Shown: piece by piece, positions 1-7,397 of the stretch
Layout: the number at the start of each line of letters is the position of its first letter
Numbering within the stretch: the first letter of the stretch is position 1
DNA from: Solobacterium moorei
Lineage (GTDB): Bacteria; Bacillota_I; Bacilli_A; Erysipelotrichales; Erysipelotrichaceae
Assembly: GCF_036323475.1 (NCBI RefSeq)
Contig: NZ_AP028934.1
Span: forward strand, 558,001-622,000
Length of the DNA stretch: 64,000 nucleotides
Direction of reading: 5' to 3'
Notes under the pieces: model-generated
Seen by the model: the letters and a program-made list of their open reading frames with translations, nothing else
Told to the model about the DNA's origin: nothing
Databases searched by the model: none
Program-made: the position numbers and the translations under genes

Positions 1-799
1 AGGCGTAGGAGAACTGTGTGAAGGTATCCTCGTCGTCGAAGGCCTTGGTTTTCTTTCTGTATTCAAATACGGTTCGTTTATCCGTATAGAATAGAGCGGG
101 TATGCCATAGTCGACTAGTATCTGATGGAAAACGTTGTAATAGCCACGTAGGGTCTCCTGTATATCAAAGTGGGCTCCAACAGCAGTACCGGTCGCATCA
201 TCTACAGCTAGGTGTAGATGCCATATCTCGCCAGGAATCCATTCGTAGCTTGAAGCGTCCATTTGAATCATCTCTCCCATATATTTGGATCTAGATCTTC
301 GTGAATGAGGCGTATCATCTTCAATTGATTCGATTTGTTCATTGATTGCGTTTCTGGCCTTTGTAGATGTTGTTTGGTCTAATCGTTTTGTCAAACGTTC
401 CTTTAATTGTTTCTTGGTTTTTCGATGGGCCTTTGGGGACAAGACATCGTGTTCTGATAACCAGTTTCTAATAGTGGTGTCACTGATGGAGATGCCGAGG
501 TCCATCTGGACGATTTCACTGAAATGAGTGATGTTGGCATCAAGATACTCGTTAAGATAGAGTTCAATGATTTTGTTTTTCGTTTCCAGTGAGAATGTGT
601 TTGATGGTAATCGTCCACGATTACCATGTGAAAATGAGGATTTGCCTTCAGACTTATAACGTGTAATCAGGCGGTTGATAGTACGAATAGAACAATTTAG
701 TTTTAATGCCGCACGGCGTTTATTGCCAGAATGATCAACCAGTTCTTTAATAATGTTGTATTTGTTTTCTTCCATAGGGGTTAATATAATCTTTTTCAT
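1..799 (-). CDS. IS1202/ISNCY-type transposase, 3' end cut by the window edge
   Basis: An open frame runs leftward from an ATG at 799 to the window edge with no stop (266 codons seen). The N-terminal ~60 residues form an HTH resembling NKRRAALKLNCSIRTINRL. After it comes a DDE-type core start reading GEMIQMDASSYEWIPG, then LHLAVDDATGTAVGAHF and a YTDKRTVFEY stretch. This order and these motifs are what I know from the IS1202 group of ISNCY transposases. The frame looks intact as far as it can be seen. It lies divergent from the tRNA operon. The family call is by motif memory; the element ends were not located. Confidence 0.8.
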   Translation of the reverse strand, partial: MKKIILTPMEENKYNIIKELVDHSGNKRRAALKLNCSIRTINRLITRYKSEGKSSFSHGNRGRLPSNTFSLETKNKIIELYLNEYLDANITHFSEIVQMDLGISISDTTIRNWLSEHDVLSPKAHRKTKKQLKERLTKRLDQTTSTKARNAINEQIESIEDDTPHSRRSRSKYMGEMIQMDASSYEWIPGEIWHLHLAVDDATGTAVGAHFDIQETLRGYYNVFHQILVDYGIPALFYTDKRTVFEYRKKTKAFDDEDTFTQFSYA

Positions 800-925
800 A
801 TTCAATCCAATCTAATGGAATGAATCATAACAATTCCTTTCTATAAATGGGGCATTTTCCCTTTCGGTTCATTAAGACAATATCAACTTCGATTCAGAAA
901 TTTGAAAAAAAGAAATTAAAAAGTG

Positions 926-954
926 TTGACGATGAAAAGTCACCATGCTACTAT
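926..954 (+). promoter_or_regulatory. Sigma-A promoter of the tRNA operon
   Basis: TTGACG (926-931), a 17-bp spacer, then TACTAT (949-954), about 40 bp before the first tRNA. Confidence 0.75.
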
Positions 955-994
955 ATTAAAGCATTCCACAAAATAAGGAATGTAAGGGATAGAT

Positions 995-1070
995 GGAGGT
1001 TTAGCTCAGTTGGGAGAGCATCTGCCTTACAAGCAGAGGGTCAGCGGTTCGAGCCCGTTAACCTCCACCA
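995..1070 (+). tRNA. tRNA-Val (anticodon TAC)
   Basis: 76 nt, acceptor GGAGGTT pairing with AACCTCC, anticodon loop CTTACAA giving TAC, TPsiC arm with GGTTCGAGCCC, CCA encoded. First gene of a six-tRNA operon. Confidence 0.97.
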
Positions 1071-1078
1071 TTTTTTTC

Positions 1079-1154
1079 GCCGACTTAGCTCAATTGGCAG
1101 AGCAATTGATTTGTAATCAATAGGTTGTAGGTTCGATTCCTATAGTCGGCACCA
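1079..1154 (+). tRNA. tRNA-Thr (anticodon TGT)
   Basis: 76 nt, acceptor GCCGACT/AGTCGGC, loop TTTGTAA giving TGT, CCA encoded. Confidence 0.97.
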
Positions 1155-1161
1155 TTTATTT

Positions 1162-1246
1162 GGAGACGTAGCGAAGTGGCTAAACGCGGCAGACTGTAAA
1201 TCTGCTCCCTCTGGGTTCGGTGGTTCGAAACCACCCGTCTCCACCA
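1162..1246 (+). tRNA. tRNA-Tyr (anticodon GTA)
   Basis: 85 nt with a long variable arm, acceptor GGAGACG/CGTCTCC, loop CTGTAAA giving GTA, CCA encoded. The long variable arm is normal for bacterial tRNA-Tyr. Confidence 0.97.
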
Positions 1247-1293
1247 TTTACTGATGATGCATCGAGTGATGCTTACGAGTTGGACTTGATTAT

Positions 1294-1368
1294 TGGGGTA
1301 TAGCCAAGCGGTAAGGCAAGGGACTTTGACTCCCTCATTCGTAAGTTCGAATCTTACTACCCCAGCCA
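1294..1368 (+). tRNA. tRNA-Gln (anticodon TTG)
   Basis: 75 nt, acceptor TGGGGTA/TACCCCA, loop CTTTGAC giving TTG, CCA encoded. Confidence 0.96.
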
Positions 1369-1375
1369 TTTAAGA

Positions 1376-1452
1376 TGTCTCGGTAGCTCAGACGGTAGAG
1401 CAACTGACTTTTAATCAGTGGGTCGAGGGTTCGAGTCCCTTCCGAGACACCA
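1376..1452 (+). tRNA. tRNA-Lys (anticodon TTT)
   Basis: 77 nt, acceptor TGTCTCG/CGAGACA, loop CTTTTAA giving TTT, CCA encoded. Confidence 0.96.
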
Positions 1453-1467
1453 CTTTATTTAAAATAT

Positions 1468-1541
1468 GCGAGTGTAGTTCAATGGTAGAACGACAGCCTT
1501 CCAAGCTGTATACGTGAGTTCGATTCTCATCACTCGCTCCA
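1468..1541 (+). tRNA. tRNA-Gly (anticodon TCC), integration target
   Basis: 74 nt, acceptor GCGAGTG/CACTCGC, loop CTTCCAA giving TCC, CCA encoded. Its last 8 bases begin the 15-bp repeat found again at 38598-38612, so the conjugative element is joined at this gene's 3' end without destroying it. Confidence 0.96.
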
Positions 1542-1548
1542 TAACATT
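1534..1548 (+). repeat. Left attachment repeat (attL core)
   Basis: TCGCTCCATAACATT, identical to 38598-38612. It overlaps the 3' end and CCA of tRNA-Gly, the usual kind of target for tyrosine integrases. Confidence 0.75.
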
Positions 1549-1550
1549 CA

Positions 1551-1588
1551 AATAGGTAGCTATAGGTAACTTATAGCTACCTATTTTT
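1551..1588 (+). terminator. Intrinsic terminator after the tRNA operon
   Basis: Perfect 13-bp stem (1552-1564 with 1572-1584), 7-nt loop, then a T-run. It lies inside the element, so the element supplies the stop for the tRNA transcript. Confidence 0.85.
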
Positions 1589-1632
1589 GCGTTTTACGAA
1601 AGAAATTTGTCTAAAGAAAGGAGGGTGAGCAA

Positions 1633-1941
1633 ATGGGTGATTGGAGTAGAGTTACAGTTAGAAATAGAGAAGATCTGATTGCATGGAGATATATGGTGCA
1701 AGATTTCGAAAAACGAATTGGCAAAAATATAAATGGAGCAGATAAGCAAATTCTGATGCAGGCAATAAATATGAATAAGTATACGTTCAATAAATATACC
1801 AGAGGAGATATTCCTAGAATATCCTTACGATACTTCATTACTTATTGTAAAGCGTTCCATATTGATTCTTCTAAATACTTTGCTGGACTTGCAGAAGCTA
1901 TCGAAAATGATATGAAAAAATATCCAGATGAATATAAATAA
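1633..1941 (+). CDS. Small putative HTH protein at the element's left end
   Basis: 102 aa, ATG start after AAGGAGGGTGAG, an excellent ribosome site. I do not recognise the family. The central part, roughly residues 35-75, has the spacing of a Cro/CI-like helix-turn-helix (NMNKYTFNKYTRGDIPRIS followed by a helix with KAFHIDSSKYF). It is the first gene inside attL and is followed by the iteron region, so a role in controlling replication or excision is plausible. This is position-based inference only. Confidence 0.6.
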   Translation: MGDWSRVTVRNREDLIAWRYMVQDFEKRIGKNINGADKQILMQAINMNKYTFNKYTRGDIPRISLRYFITYCKAFHIDSSKYFAGLAEAIENDMKKYPDEYK

Positions 1942-1997
1942 AAAAATCACCGAACGCTCAAGCTTGGCGGCAATGAGTTCTGTGATTAAAGGGGAAA

Positions 1998-2014
1998 GAA
2001 GGTTAATAACCTTC
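1998..2014. repeat. 17-bp palindrome upstream of the iterons
   Basis: GAAGGTTAATAACCTTC, a near-perfect palindrome (odd centre) between the first gene and the iterons. It may be a protein-binding site in the origin region. Confidence 0.4.
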
Positions 2015-2040
2015 AATATAGTGCATTAATAGAGGACTAA

Positions 2041-2097
2041 GATACCCTCAGTATGACCTGATACCCTCAGTATGACCTGATACCCTCAGTACGACCT
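2041..2097 (+). repeat. Three 19-bp iterons
   Basis: Three abutting copies of GATACCCTCAGTATGACCT (2041-2059, 2060-2078, 2079-2097; the third has one T-to-C change). Tandem iterons just upstream of an initiator gene, next to an AT-rich tract, are the usual layout of a theta-type plasmid origin. Confidence 0.8.
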
Positions 2098-2225
2098 GAA
2101 GAACCTCACCACCTCTTTGCATATATAAATATATAAGATTTAAATAAAAAAATCAATTTTAAAGATGTTAAAAATTTATTAAAAATCACAAATAAATAAA
2201 AAAACAACAACATAGGAAACCTATG
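2041..2225. other. Candidate replication origin of the element
   Basis: The iterons are followed by a very AT-rich stretch (about 2121-2210, long A and T runs) suited to strand opening. A 15-bp palindrome CATAGGAAACCTATG follows at 2211-2225, 30 bp before the start of the next gene, and fits an operator. Origin function is inferred from layout. Confidence 0.6.
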
Positions 2226-2255
2226 ATGTGTAGTTAATAAGATGAAAGGAACCTT

Positions 2256-3290
2256 ATGCATTCATTTTTCAACCGTAGCAATCTGTTTGATGACCTTCAA
2301 TCAGTCTTAAGTATTTCCGAGTGGCTTGCTGAAACCGCTGGTGAATTAGTAGCTGATGCTACTGTAGCTTCTCTAGGTTATTTAGAATTCTTTTCTCAAC
2401 TAGAGCAGTTTGAGATTCTTCGTGCAGGCAAGAGAACTCAAAGCAACAATATTCAAGCAAAATCCTTAGAGATTTTGATCCCAGATAGTATTCAGGATTG
2501 TAAGCACTGTGCTTGCTCCATCATGGATGAAATCTTTGGAGATGAACCACCGTTACCTTATGTAGCTTTCTTAGTTACACGAGGAAAGGGCAGATATTTA
2601 AGAATCCTTATCTCAGAGCGTTATTACAGTGAAGAGGAGATTGTTTATGTAGACCGCTGGAAAAGCGACCGTTATCAAAACAAAGTGACTGGACGATTAT
2701 GCAAAGCTGCTGATCCAGAAGCTAAAAAGATTGTTAGTGCTGGAGATGTTAGAAAAACTTGGGTATCTCATTTCAGTTTAAAGAGCCGAATGTTCAGTGC
2801 TGATGGTTTTGCTAGAAAACATTCCAACCGAAAGGAAAGAATTGGATTTGATAGATTATTGAAGCATCTTAGACAGTGCATTGTTGCAGCTTTTGTTAAA
2901 TTGAAAGTTCAATTTACGAAAGAATTCAATATTCCAAAACTTAAGAGACATGATTGGTTGAATCAATATCAAAATATCAATCTCACAAGAATCAATAATG
3001 CAATACATCATATTGAAAACGAGCTGCAAGAAGAATGGATTGCAGTCAGAGATGGTTATTTTATACAAAATGCTAAGACGTATGACCGCTTTATGGCACT
3101 TGCAAAGAGATATTTAAATCGTTTCAAAAATGGTTTTTTCAATAAGAGAGTTGGAGGAAACAGAAAACTGAAACTATCATTCTCACCGTTTATGAACGTA
3201 GTGAGAGTTCAAGAGAATCTGGATTCTCTAATTGAAGATTTTGATCAGGAAATTGAAGAATTCCGTATGCAGGAAAGATATGGAATCTAG
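2256..3290 (+). CDS. Putative replication initiator
   Basis: 344 aa, ATG preceded by GAAAGG. No family is recognised. It has a predicted globular N-terminal half and a Lys/Arg-rich C-terminal half with long helices. The call rests on place: it directly follows three iterons, an AT-rich tract and a palindrome, and directly precedes a parAB pair, as rep genes do. It could instead be another DNA-binding maintenance protein. No HUH motif or Walker motif was seen, so a rolling-circle or helicase role is not supported. Confidence 0.5.
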   Translation: MHSFFNRSNLFDDLQSVLSISEWLAETAGELVADATVASLGYLEFFSQLEQFEILRAGKRTQSNNIQAKSLEILIPDSIQDCKHCACSIMDEIFGDEPPLPYVAFLVTRGKGRYLRILISERYYSEEEIVYVDRWKSDRYQNKVTGRLCKAADPEAKKIVSAGDVRKTWVSHFSLKSRMFSADGFARKHSNRKERIGFDRLLKHLRQCIVAAFVKLKVQFTKEFNIPKLKRHDWLNQYQNINLTRINNAIHHIENELQEEWIAVRDGYFIQNAKTYDRFMALAKRYLNRFKNGFFNKRVGGNRKLKLSFSPFMNVVRVQENLDSLIEDFDQEIEEFRMQERYGI

Positions 3291-3301
3291 AAAGGGAAAA
3301 T

Positions 3302-3484
3302 ATGGACAGAGAGATAGTTAGAGAACTACAGCAGGTGATTTATAAAGTGAATGAAGCGGCAAAATCTACGGTTTCTGTAAATGGGAAGGCAGAATTGGAA
3401 TCTATAATAGATGATTTACTCAAAGTGGAAACAAGATTGAGTGTCTATCAGAAATACACACAAAACAGAAAGGAAGAAATATGA
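3302..3484 (+). CDS. Small protein between rep-like gene and parA
   Basis: 60 aa, ATG after AAGGGAAAAT, 11 bp downstream of the previous stop. Its last four bases overlap the parA start (ATGA), so the two are translationally coupled. It is helical and charged, with no known domain recognised. The tight operon position suggests a partner of the replication or partition proteins. Confidence 0.6.
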   Translation: MDREIVRELQQVIYKVNEAAKSTVSVNGKAELESIIDDLLKVETRLSVYQKYTQNRKEEI

Positions 3485-4254
3485 TCACATCAATTTGGAA
3501 TGTCAAAGGTGGTGTTGGTAAAACACTGACCAGCATCAATTTAGCTGCTGGATTTGCGAAGGAAGGAAAGAAAACACTATTAGTGGATATGGACGGACAG
3601 TCCAGTGTGTCTTATCTCTTATTTCCGGAAAGAGAGTTTGAGGATGGAGATTTGACGATTGTAGATGCTTTAGCAGGAACAGGTGAAATAAGTGAATGTA
3701 TCTATCATACGAATATTGAAAATTTGGATGTTATTCCTGCAACAATCTACTTATTTACGGTAGAAAAGCAAATGTTGGTAAATACATCATCTGGAATACA
3801 ACAGACAAAACTAAAGAAGTTGCTGAAGAAGTTACAAGGTTATGACGAAATCATCATAGATAATAATCCTTCTATCAATCTATGTACTACCAATGCATTA
3901 TGTGCATGCGACAGATTAATCATTCCTGCCGACCTTGAAAAGGGCGCTTTGAAAGGAATTGAATTGACTCTGCAGCATTCTCAGGAAATCTTAGAAAACA
4001 TTGATGGGGCAAACTTTGAAATCAGAGTCCTTCCTACGAAAATCCAACGAAACAAGATTGATACAGAAACATTGGAAGAATTAAAGATAGCATATGGATC
4101 CATGGTTTATCAGACCAATATCCGTTATCAAGCTGCACCGATTAAAGATTCTTCTATGAAGGGAAGAATGTTGATAAATGATATGAAATCACGTTCAAAG
4201 GTTGCGCAAGACTATAGAGACCTAGTGGCGGAAGTTCTGCAGGAGGAGAAATAA
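3481..4254 (+). CDS. parA: ParA-family partition ATPase
   Basis: 257 aa. Begins with a deviant Walker A (WNVKGGVGKTLTSINLA, residues ~6-22), then VDMDGQSS and the Walker B-type strand IIIDNNPSINL, the standard ParA/Soj order. This ATPase class positions replicons by binding DNA non-specifically and being stimulated by ParB. The family has about 250-260 aa in small Firmicute forms, so it is full length. It overlaps the upstream 60-aa gene by 4 bp and is 2 bp from parB. The asparagine in DNNPS, where DxPP is more usual, is a mild variation. Confidence 0.92.
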   Translation: MITSIWNVKGGVGKTLTSINLAAGFAKEGKKTLLVDMDGQSSVSYLLFPEREFEDGDLTIVDALAGTGEISECIYHTNIENLDVIPATIYLFTVEKQMLVNTSSGIQQTKLKKLLKKLQGYDEIIIDNNPSINLCTTNALCACDRLIIPADLEKGALKGIELTLQHSQEILENIDGANFEIRVLPTKIQRNKIDTETLEELKIAYGSMVYQTNIRYQAAPIKDSSMKGRMLINDMKSRSKVAQDYRDLVAEVLQEEK

Positions 4255-4256
4255 AA

Positions 4257-5030
4257 ATGGGACTACTAACATCTAAAAATGGATTATTAAATAGCGCTTC
4301 TCTTGAAGCAGCAAAACTAGGAAAGATTATCTATGTTTCCGTTGAGGAACTTTGTGCTAATGAGAAGAACGTCTATGAAATGGATGATATAGACCTGCTA
4401 GTTGAAAACATCCAGGAGATGGGATTGATTGAACCACTACATGCATTTAAAAGTGGTGATGGACAATATGTCCTTACATCTGGACATCGTAGATTACAGG
4501 CAATCAAAGAGATTATTGAAAGTGGAGAAACTGTTAAATATAACGGGAAGGCACTTGATGATCATGAGATACCAGTGATCTTGAATTATCCAGACAATGA
4601 GTTGCAAGAAAGAGTGATGCTGCTAAGTTCTAATGCGTATAGAACGATGGATAAAAAGGAGCGTAGACAAGTCATATTAGAAGCACACCGCTGCTATACA
4701 ATCCACTGTGCAAATGGAGATAAGCCAGAAGGACGTGAAAGAGAATGGATCACAGCCATTACGGGTATTTCCGATGGAACAGTAAAGGATGTCCTGGCAG
4801 AGATAAATAAGAAAGATGTGGATGGAGATTTATCAATATCTGCTGAAGATATCGTAGAGAAAGAACCGGAAGAAGATGAGTTTCAAAAGTGCATCAAAAA
4901 GATTCAAAGCCTGGATAAATTTCTGCAAAAGAAATCACCAGATTTTAGAGAGAAAGATGAATTGACCAAACAACAACTAAGGATAGCGATTGATGGGCTA
5001 ATTGATACCTTGGAGATATTAAGAGGATAA
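4257..5030 (+). CDS. parB: ParB-like partition/operator-binding protein
   Basis: 257 aa. The N-terminal ParB/sulfiredoxin-like domain is clear: IYVSVEELCANEKN, then VENIQEMGLIEPLHAF and the nucleotide-binding stretch YVLTSGHRRLQAIKE (residues ~76-90). A middle HTH region follows (ITAITGISDGTVKDVLAEI) and a coiled C-terminus. It works with ParA in segregation. The family includes KorB of RK2, which binds many dispersed palindromic operators. The element carries a dispersed 15-bp palindrome beginning 25 bp after this gene, so a KorB-like link is attractive but unproven. Confidence 0.88.
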   Translation: MGLLTSKNGLLNSASLEAAKLGKIIYVSVEELCANEKNVYEMDDIDLLVENIQEMGLIEPLHAFKSGDGQYVLTSGHRRLQAIKEIIESGETVKYNGKALDDHEIPVILNYPDNELQERVMLLSSNAYRTMDKKERRQVILEAHRCYTIHCANGDKPEGREREWITAITGISDGTVKDVLAEINKKDVDGDLSISAEDIVEKEPEEDEFQKCIKKIQSLDKFLQKKSPDFREKDELTKQQLRIAIDGLIDTLEILRG

Positions 5031-5054
5031 GTGATAAAGGTTTAGTGATACCTT

Positions 5055-5069
5055 GGGGCAAATTGCCCC
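5055..5069. repeat. GGGGCAAATTGCCCC palindrome, copy 1
   Basis: Perfect copy, central A. It lies between the parB stop and the next ribosome site. Confidence 0.9.
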
Positions 5070-5099
5070 AAAGGAAAGAAAGTGAAGCGGAGGAAAACT

Positions 5100-5453
5100 A
5101 TGGAACTGGAAGATATGGTGAAAAATATTGATGATATCTGTGGAACAGTTTTACAAACGGCAAGTAGTGAAACAAGTCCGGAGATATGGCATATGATAGC
5201 AACTCTTAAAGTGCTTTCCGGCGCTTCATTGAACCAGGTGCAGACTTTGGAAATGAATAACCTTGAATTAAAGAAGTCTGATCAACTGCACTTAAAAGAC
5301 CTGATTTATCTTTATTTGAAAACTGCATCACTTAACAATTTGATGGAACTAGAACAAATGATTCCGAATTTCAAACTGAAATACCAAGCAAAGATTCTAA
5401 ATGAAGCAGAGATGGAACTGATTAGAAAATCTATGGAGAACAGAGGTGGATAA
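5100..5453 (+). CDS. Hypothetical helical protein
   Basis: 117 aa from ATG at 5100, chosen because GCGGAGG stands 7 bp upstream; a GTG at 5082 has no such site. All-helical, with Leu-rich segments and no recognised domain. It overlaps the next start by one base (TAATG), so the two are coupled. First gene of the palindrome-separated block. Confidence 0.6.
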   Translation: MELEDMVKNIDDICGTVLQTASSETSPEIWHMIATLKVLSGASLNQVQTLEMNNLELKKSDQLHLKDLIYLYLKTASLNNLMELEQMIPNFKLKYQAKILNEAEMELIRKSMENRGG

Positions 5454-6019
5454 TGATTGGATATGAAGTGATGATTAAAAAAACAAGCTCATATGCAAGA
5501 CTGAAATATTTATTTGGAATCTGGCTTGATTTTTCTAAGATGGTTGGCAATGTCTATTCTATAAATGATGACTATACAATTCACGTTGAAGAAGATTTTG
5601 AAAGGATGCACTATAAATCAGCAACGAAATGGATACTCTCTGCATCTGATGAAAACAACCATCAGCAAGAAGACACGGTGATTCAAAGAATGGATAGAGA
5701 TAAAGATACTTATAACTTTATAAAATACTGGGCTAAAAGCATTAATGGAAACTACCTTGACGCACTCGAAAGAGAACTAATCATCAGGAAATGGCTTTTA
5801 AATCAAAAACATGAATGCATTTGCAGGGAATGTTATATCTCCAGAAGTACATATTTTAAAAAGGTCAAAGATGCGGAAAGAATGCTGATCCTGTTGTGGA
5901 AGCTGGATCATTATGATGAATACGGAAATATGAGGCAATATCAAGAAATATTCCAGGAGCGATATGAAGCACTTGGAGAAAGGGCAAAGATAGATGAATA
6001 CTATCCAGCATTCCTTTAA
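5453..6019 (+). CDS. Putative sigma-region-4-like HTH protein
   Basis: 188 aa, coupled by a TAATG overlap to the gene before. The C-terminal half has an HTH-like run at residues ~105-145: a helix DALERELIIRKWLL, then CICRECYISRSTYFKKVKDAERMLILLW. Its layout resembles the region-4 HTH of phage ArpU/RinA-like late regulators, which suggests transcription control of downstream accessory genes. The N-terminal ~100 residues are unrecognised. Two cysteines in CICREC may be incidental. Confidence 0.5.
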   Translation: MIGYEVMIKKTSSYARLKYLFGIWLDFSKMVGNVYSINDDYTIHVEEDFERMHYKSATKWILSASDENNHQQEDTVIQRMDRDKDTYNFIKYWAKSINGNYLDALERELIIRKWLLNQKHECICRECYISRSTYFKKVKDAERMLILLWKLDHYDEYGNMRQYQEIFQERYEALGERAKIDEYYPAFL

Positions 6020-6029
6020 AAAGATTTTT

Positions 6030-6044
6030 GGGGCAAATTGCCCC
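6030..6044. repeat. GGGGCAAATTGCCCC palindrome, copy 2
   Basis: Perfect copy, 18 bp before the ATG at 6063, with AGGAAAGGAAAG directly after it. Confidence 0.9.
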
Positions 6045-6062
6045 AGGAAAGGAAAGTAAGCG

Positions 6063-6242
6063 ATGGATGAAGAATTGATGGTGATTTTATCTAAAGATAA
6101 TAGAGCCTTTGAAACTGCTTGGTTCAGTAATATGAAAGCAGCTAAGAAGTGGGCGGATAAGATTAGAGATACTAACGATTATGTGGTAACGATTTTTAAA
6201 GGCTCTGATGATAACCCAATCGAGCAATATATGGTGATATAA
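6063..6242 (+). CDS. Small hypothetical protein
   Basis: 59 aa, ATG 18 bp after a palindrome copy, with an AGGAAAGGAAAG ribosome site. The sequence starts MDEELMVILSKDNRAFETAW and reads like a small alpha/beta fold, possibly ending in a strand (YVVTIFKGSDD). No family recognised. Its stop lies 6 bp before the next palindrome copy, making a clean gene-plus-palindrome unit. Confidence 0.65.
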   Translation: MDEELMVILSKDNRAFETAWFSNMKAAKKWADKIRDTNDYVVTIFKGSDDNPIEQYMVI

Positions 6243-6247
6243 AAATT

Positions 6248-6262
6248 GGGGCAAATTGCCCC
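6248..6262. repeat. GGGGCAAATTGCCCC palindrome, copy 3
   Basis: Perfect copy, 16 bp before the ATG at 6279. Confidence 0.9.
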
Positions 6263-6278
6263 AGAAGAAGGAAATAAG

Positions 6279-6554
6279 ATGAAGGAAAAATTTTATACAA
6301 GATATCTGATTCTGAATACATTGTTACTGACATTGAGTCTGGTGTTTTATTTGGTATTGTCAGATTTATATATAAGATACCTTGTTTTGGCAAGTTTATA
6401 TATTATTAGCGAAGTAGTGCTAATACGAATAATGTGTGATGACAAGAAAGTATATATATCACGTTTGCTTTTGGTTACTGTAACAATGGTTGTATATGCG
6501 ATTGTAATGACGATTTTATTTATGAAAGTGTATCCTTTAATTTTTGGATCTTAG
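6279..6554 (+). CDS. Small membrane protein, three helices
   Basis: 91 aa from ATG 6279, with GAAGAAGGAAATA upstream; upstream in-frame starts would run through the palindrome. Three hydrophobic segments (residues ~10-28, 32-50, 60-84) indicate a polytopic inner-membrane protein of unknown function. Its 3' end overlaps the convergent gene at 6537-7094 by 18 bp. Confidence 0.6.
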   Translation: MKEKFYTRYLILNTLLLTLSLVFYLVLSDLYIRYLVLASLYIISEVVLIRIMCDDKKVYISRLLLVTVTMVVYAIVMTILFMKVYPLIFGS

Positions 6555-7094
6555 TGATAATTCTATATCTTTAATGATATGTTCTACAGCAATCTTACTA
6601 CAGTATAGGGAAGAACCTAAAAATGAGAGAAGTAGAATATTCATAAAACGTATAGTCATGTTTGTTATTCCAAACATATCAAAAAGTGGGCTTGCGATAC
6701 CTATAACAAAGGAAAAAACAGCGGTACTTAATAACTGGAAAAATGTTGATAGATTATTAAGTGGAACTAATTTATCCTCCTGTGTATAGTCATTTATTTC
6801 AAGTATAGAATTAATCGTCCATTTAATTGAGATGAATAGAATATATAAGAAAAGAATGAATAATGCAGCAGTATATAAGAAGAATAGGACAGCTTTATTA
6901 GAAACATTTTGTACGAGAGAGAGCCATATTATCAAATAAAAGCCAAACAAATAAAAAATTATTATGCAAATTAATATTCCACAGAAAAAATATGATTTTT
7001 TCTTGGTATAAGAAATTACTTTATCAATAGGTACCTTATGCTTGTGATAAAACAATCTGAGCGGATTATGGATCTTATTAGGTGATTTATCCAT
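6537..7094 (-). CDS. Membrane protein, about four helices
   Basis: 185 aa, one of only two element genes on the minus strand. The N-terminus is cytoplasmic and basic, followed by hydrophobic segments at ~35-55, 65-85, 118-135 and 145-165. No family recognised. It is divergent from the HTH gene at 7156 across 61 bp that hold a 16-bp palindrome, so that regulator probably controls it. Divergent regulator plus membrane protein is a common layout for small immunity or exclusion modules, but nothing here proves such a role. Confidence 0.6.
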   Translation of the reverse strand: MDKSPNKIHNPLRLFYHKHKVPIDKVISYTKKKSYFFCGILICIIIFYLFGFYLIIWLSLVQNVSNKAVLFFLYTAALFILFLYILFISIKWTINSILEINDYTQEDKLVPLNNLSTFFQLLSTAVFSFVIGIASPLFDMFGITNMTIRFMNILLLSFLGSSLYCSKIAVEHIIKDIELSLRSKN

Positions 7095-7124
7095 GTTAGT
7101 ACCTCCAATATGCTATTAAATTAT

Positions 7125-7140
7125 ACTCCCATAAGGGAGT
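7125..7140. promoter_or_regulatory. Likely operator in a divergent promoter region
   Basis: ACTCCC-ATAA-GGGAGT, a palindrome midway between two divergent genes. A comparable one (8521-8538) precedes the second HTH gene at the same place, both next to TTATAC. Confidence 0.5.
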
Positions 7141-7155
7141 GGAAGGAACACTATT

Positions 7156-7353
7156 ATGTTGTCAAACAAAATTGAGCAATTAAGAAAAGAAAAAGGATAT
7201 ACTTTTGCAAAACTATCCGAATTATCAGGAATCAGTACAGGAAGATTATCTGATCTGGCTACAGGGAAACGAAATAATCCAACTATGGATACTCTTATAA
7301 AATTGGCAGATGCATTAGATGTAACATTAGATGAGTTGGTAGGAAGAAAATGA
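7156..7353 (+). CDS. Cro/CI-type HTH regulator 1
   Basis: 65 aa, ATG after GGAAGGAA. The whole protein is a single XRE-type helix-turn-helix: IEQLRKEKGYTFAKLSELSG, recognition helix around ISTGRLSDLATGKRN, then TMDTLIKLADALDVTLDELVGRK. It binds DNA as a small repressor in this family. The last ~16 residues and their codons are almost identical to those of the HTH genes at 8553 and 9458, while the front halves differ strongly. That pattern suggests module swapping at the 3' end. It probably controls its own promoter through 7125-7140. Confidence 0.9.
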   Translation: MLSNKIEQLRKEKGYTFAKLSELSGISTGRLSDLATGKRNNPTMDTLIKLADALDVTLDELVGRK

Positions 7354-7363
7354 AAACAAGCTT

Positions 7364-7378
7364 GGGGCAAATTGCCCC
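7364..7378. repeat. GGGGCAAATTGCCCC palindrome, copy 4
   Basis: Perfect copy, just after the HTH gene and 19 bp before ATG 7398. Confidence 0.9.
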
Positions 7379-7397
7379 CAGAGGTGAGTATAACGAT

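Noticed and set aside
847-1369. Open frames across the tRNA cluster on both strands
   Set aside because: They are translations of tRNA genes and spacers; no ribosome sites.
2256-3290. Rolling-circle (HUH) Rep
   Set aside because: No HUH pair and no suitable catalytic Tyr motif; iterons favour theta-type replication.
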